Part shown: one piece after another, positions 63,846-64,000 of the stretch
Layout: every line of letters starts with the position of its first letter
Numbering within the stretch: position 1 is the stretch's first letter
NCBI RefSeq assembly: GCF_000220395.1
Contig: NW_004086350.1
Location: 1-64,000 of the forward strand
Origin: Ichthyophthirius multifiliis
Taxonomy: Eukaryota > Ciliophora > Oligohymenophorea > Hymenostomatida
Direction of reading: 5' to 3'
DNA: 64,000 bases
Program-made: the position numbers and the translations under genes
The notes under the pieces: generated by a model
What the model saw: the letters and a program-made list of their open reading frames with translations, nothing else
The model's database searches: none
What the model was told of the DNA's origin: nothing

Positions 63846-64000
63846 TCAAAAAATAATATCCTTTATATTCTTATATTTATATTCTAAAATAGCATACTTT
63901 AAATTTATATTTTCTATAAATTTATTTTGATTAATTGTTTCTCTTGTTATAGGATCATTTCTACCATTGACTTGTATATGTTCCAAGAGAAGACTTTTTT
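63846..64000 (-). CDS. U-box E3 ubiquitin ligase, C-terminal end only
   Basis: Cut by the right edge; only the last ~50 codons are present, ending at TGA 63848-63846. The readable part LLLEHIQVNGRNDPITRETI and NQNKFIENINLKYAILEYK matches the second half of a U-box: E-H-x-x...D-P-x-T/N-R...L-I-x-N-x-x-L-K-x-x-I. With the U-box at the very C terminus, CHIP/STUB1 or UFD2-type ligases are the likely relatives; the missing N-terminal TPR or core region would decide. Confidence 0.65.
   Translation of the reverse strand, partial: KSLLLEHIQVNGRNDPITRETINQNKFIENINLKYAILEYKYKNIKDIIF

Noticed and set aside
1-64000. Bacterial genes, CRISPR arrays, insertion sequences or integrated viruses
   Set aside because: No spaced repeats with unique spacers, no transposase or integrase motifs, no terminal inverted repeats; every recognised gene is eukaryotic with ciliate codon use.
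1-64000. Telomere or chromosome end
   Set aside because: No runs of CCCCAA/TTGGGG type at either edge, and the right edge cuts a coding region.

Overview
The window looks like macronuclear DNA of a ciliate with an extremely AT-rich genome, most likely an oligohymenophorean of the Tetrahymena/Ichthyophthirius type. Conserved eukaryotic proteins (PRP6, ALG1, a P4-ATPase, EAF6, a BAX-inhibitor-type protein, an Aurora-like kinase) can be read for hundreds of codons only if TAA and TAG mean glutamine and TGA is the sole stop. Genes therefore look shattered in standard-code translations. Introns are GT-AG, mostly 40-170 nt, and are often filled with (AT)n. No telomeric G4T2-type repeats are visible, so the window is internal to a chromosome or scaffold.

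Layout. 1.3-8 kb (minus strand): SLX9-like ribosome-biogenesis factor, U5 snRNP/PRP6 splicing factor, RNF170-type RING E3 ligase. 9.1-10.1 kb (plus): OGFr-domain protein. 10.3-12.2 kb (minus): mitotic-type cyclin. 12.2-16.2 kb: gene-poor DNA with a striking ~230-nt GC-rich island at 15.53-15.76 kb, probably a structured non-coding RNA of unknown class. 16.2-19 kb: GNAT acetyltransferase, a small protein with two SDG(S/T)GRD repeats, and an unrecognised 225-aa protein. 20-28 kb (minus): long Q-rich coiled-coil protein, a 330-aa poly-Q protein, a leucine-rich-repeat protein. 28-38 kb: sparse, with a few weak or low-complexity genes. 38-42 kb (minus): P4-type lipid flippase. 43-46 kb: Q/N-rich protein. 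47-54 kb (minus): BAX-inhibitor/Lifeguard membrane protein, hnRNP-F/H-like RRM protein with poly-Asn, Ser/Thr kinase. 54.3-55.9 kb (plus): ALG1 mannosyltransferase. 58.2-58.8 kb (plus): coiled-coil protein. 59-64 kb (minus): EAF6 (NuA4 subunit), Aurora-like kinase, TSG101/Vps23 (ESCRT-I), and the C-terminal end of a U-box protein cut by the window edge.

The genes are ordinary eukaryotic housekeeping functions (splicing, ribosome assembly, N-glycosylation, membrane trafficking, ubiquitination, cell cycle, chromatin) without operon logic. The most unusual items are the GC-rich RNA-like island, the SDG(S/T)GRD repeat protein, a shared intron position in the two kinases, poly-Q tracts written in reassigned TAA codons, and recurring one-base frame breaks at short homopolymers or splice junctions that may be assembly errors. 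All coordinates for multi-exon genes run from start codon to stop codon and include introns.
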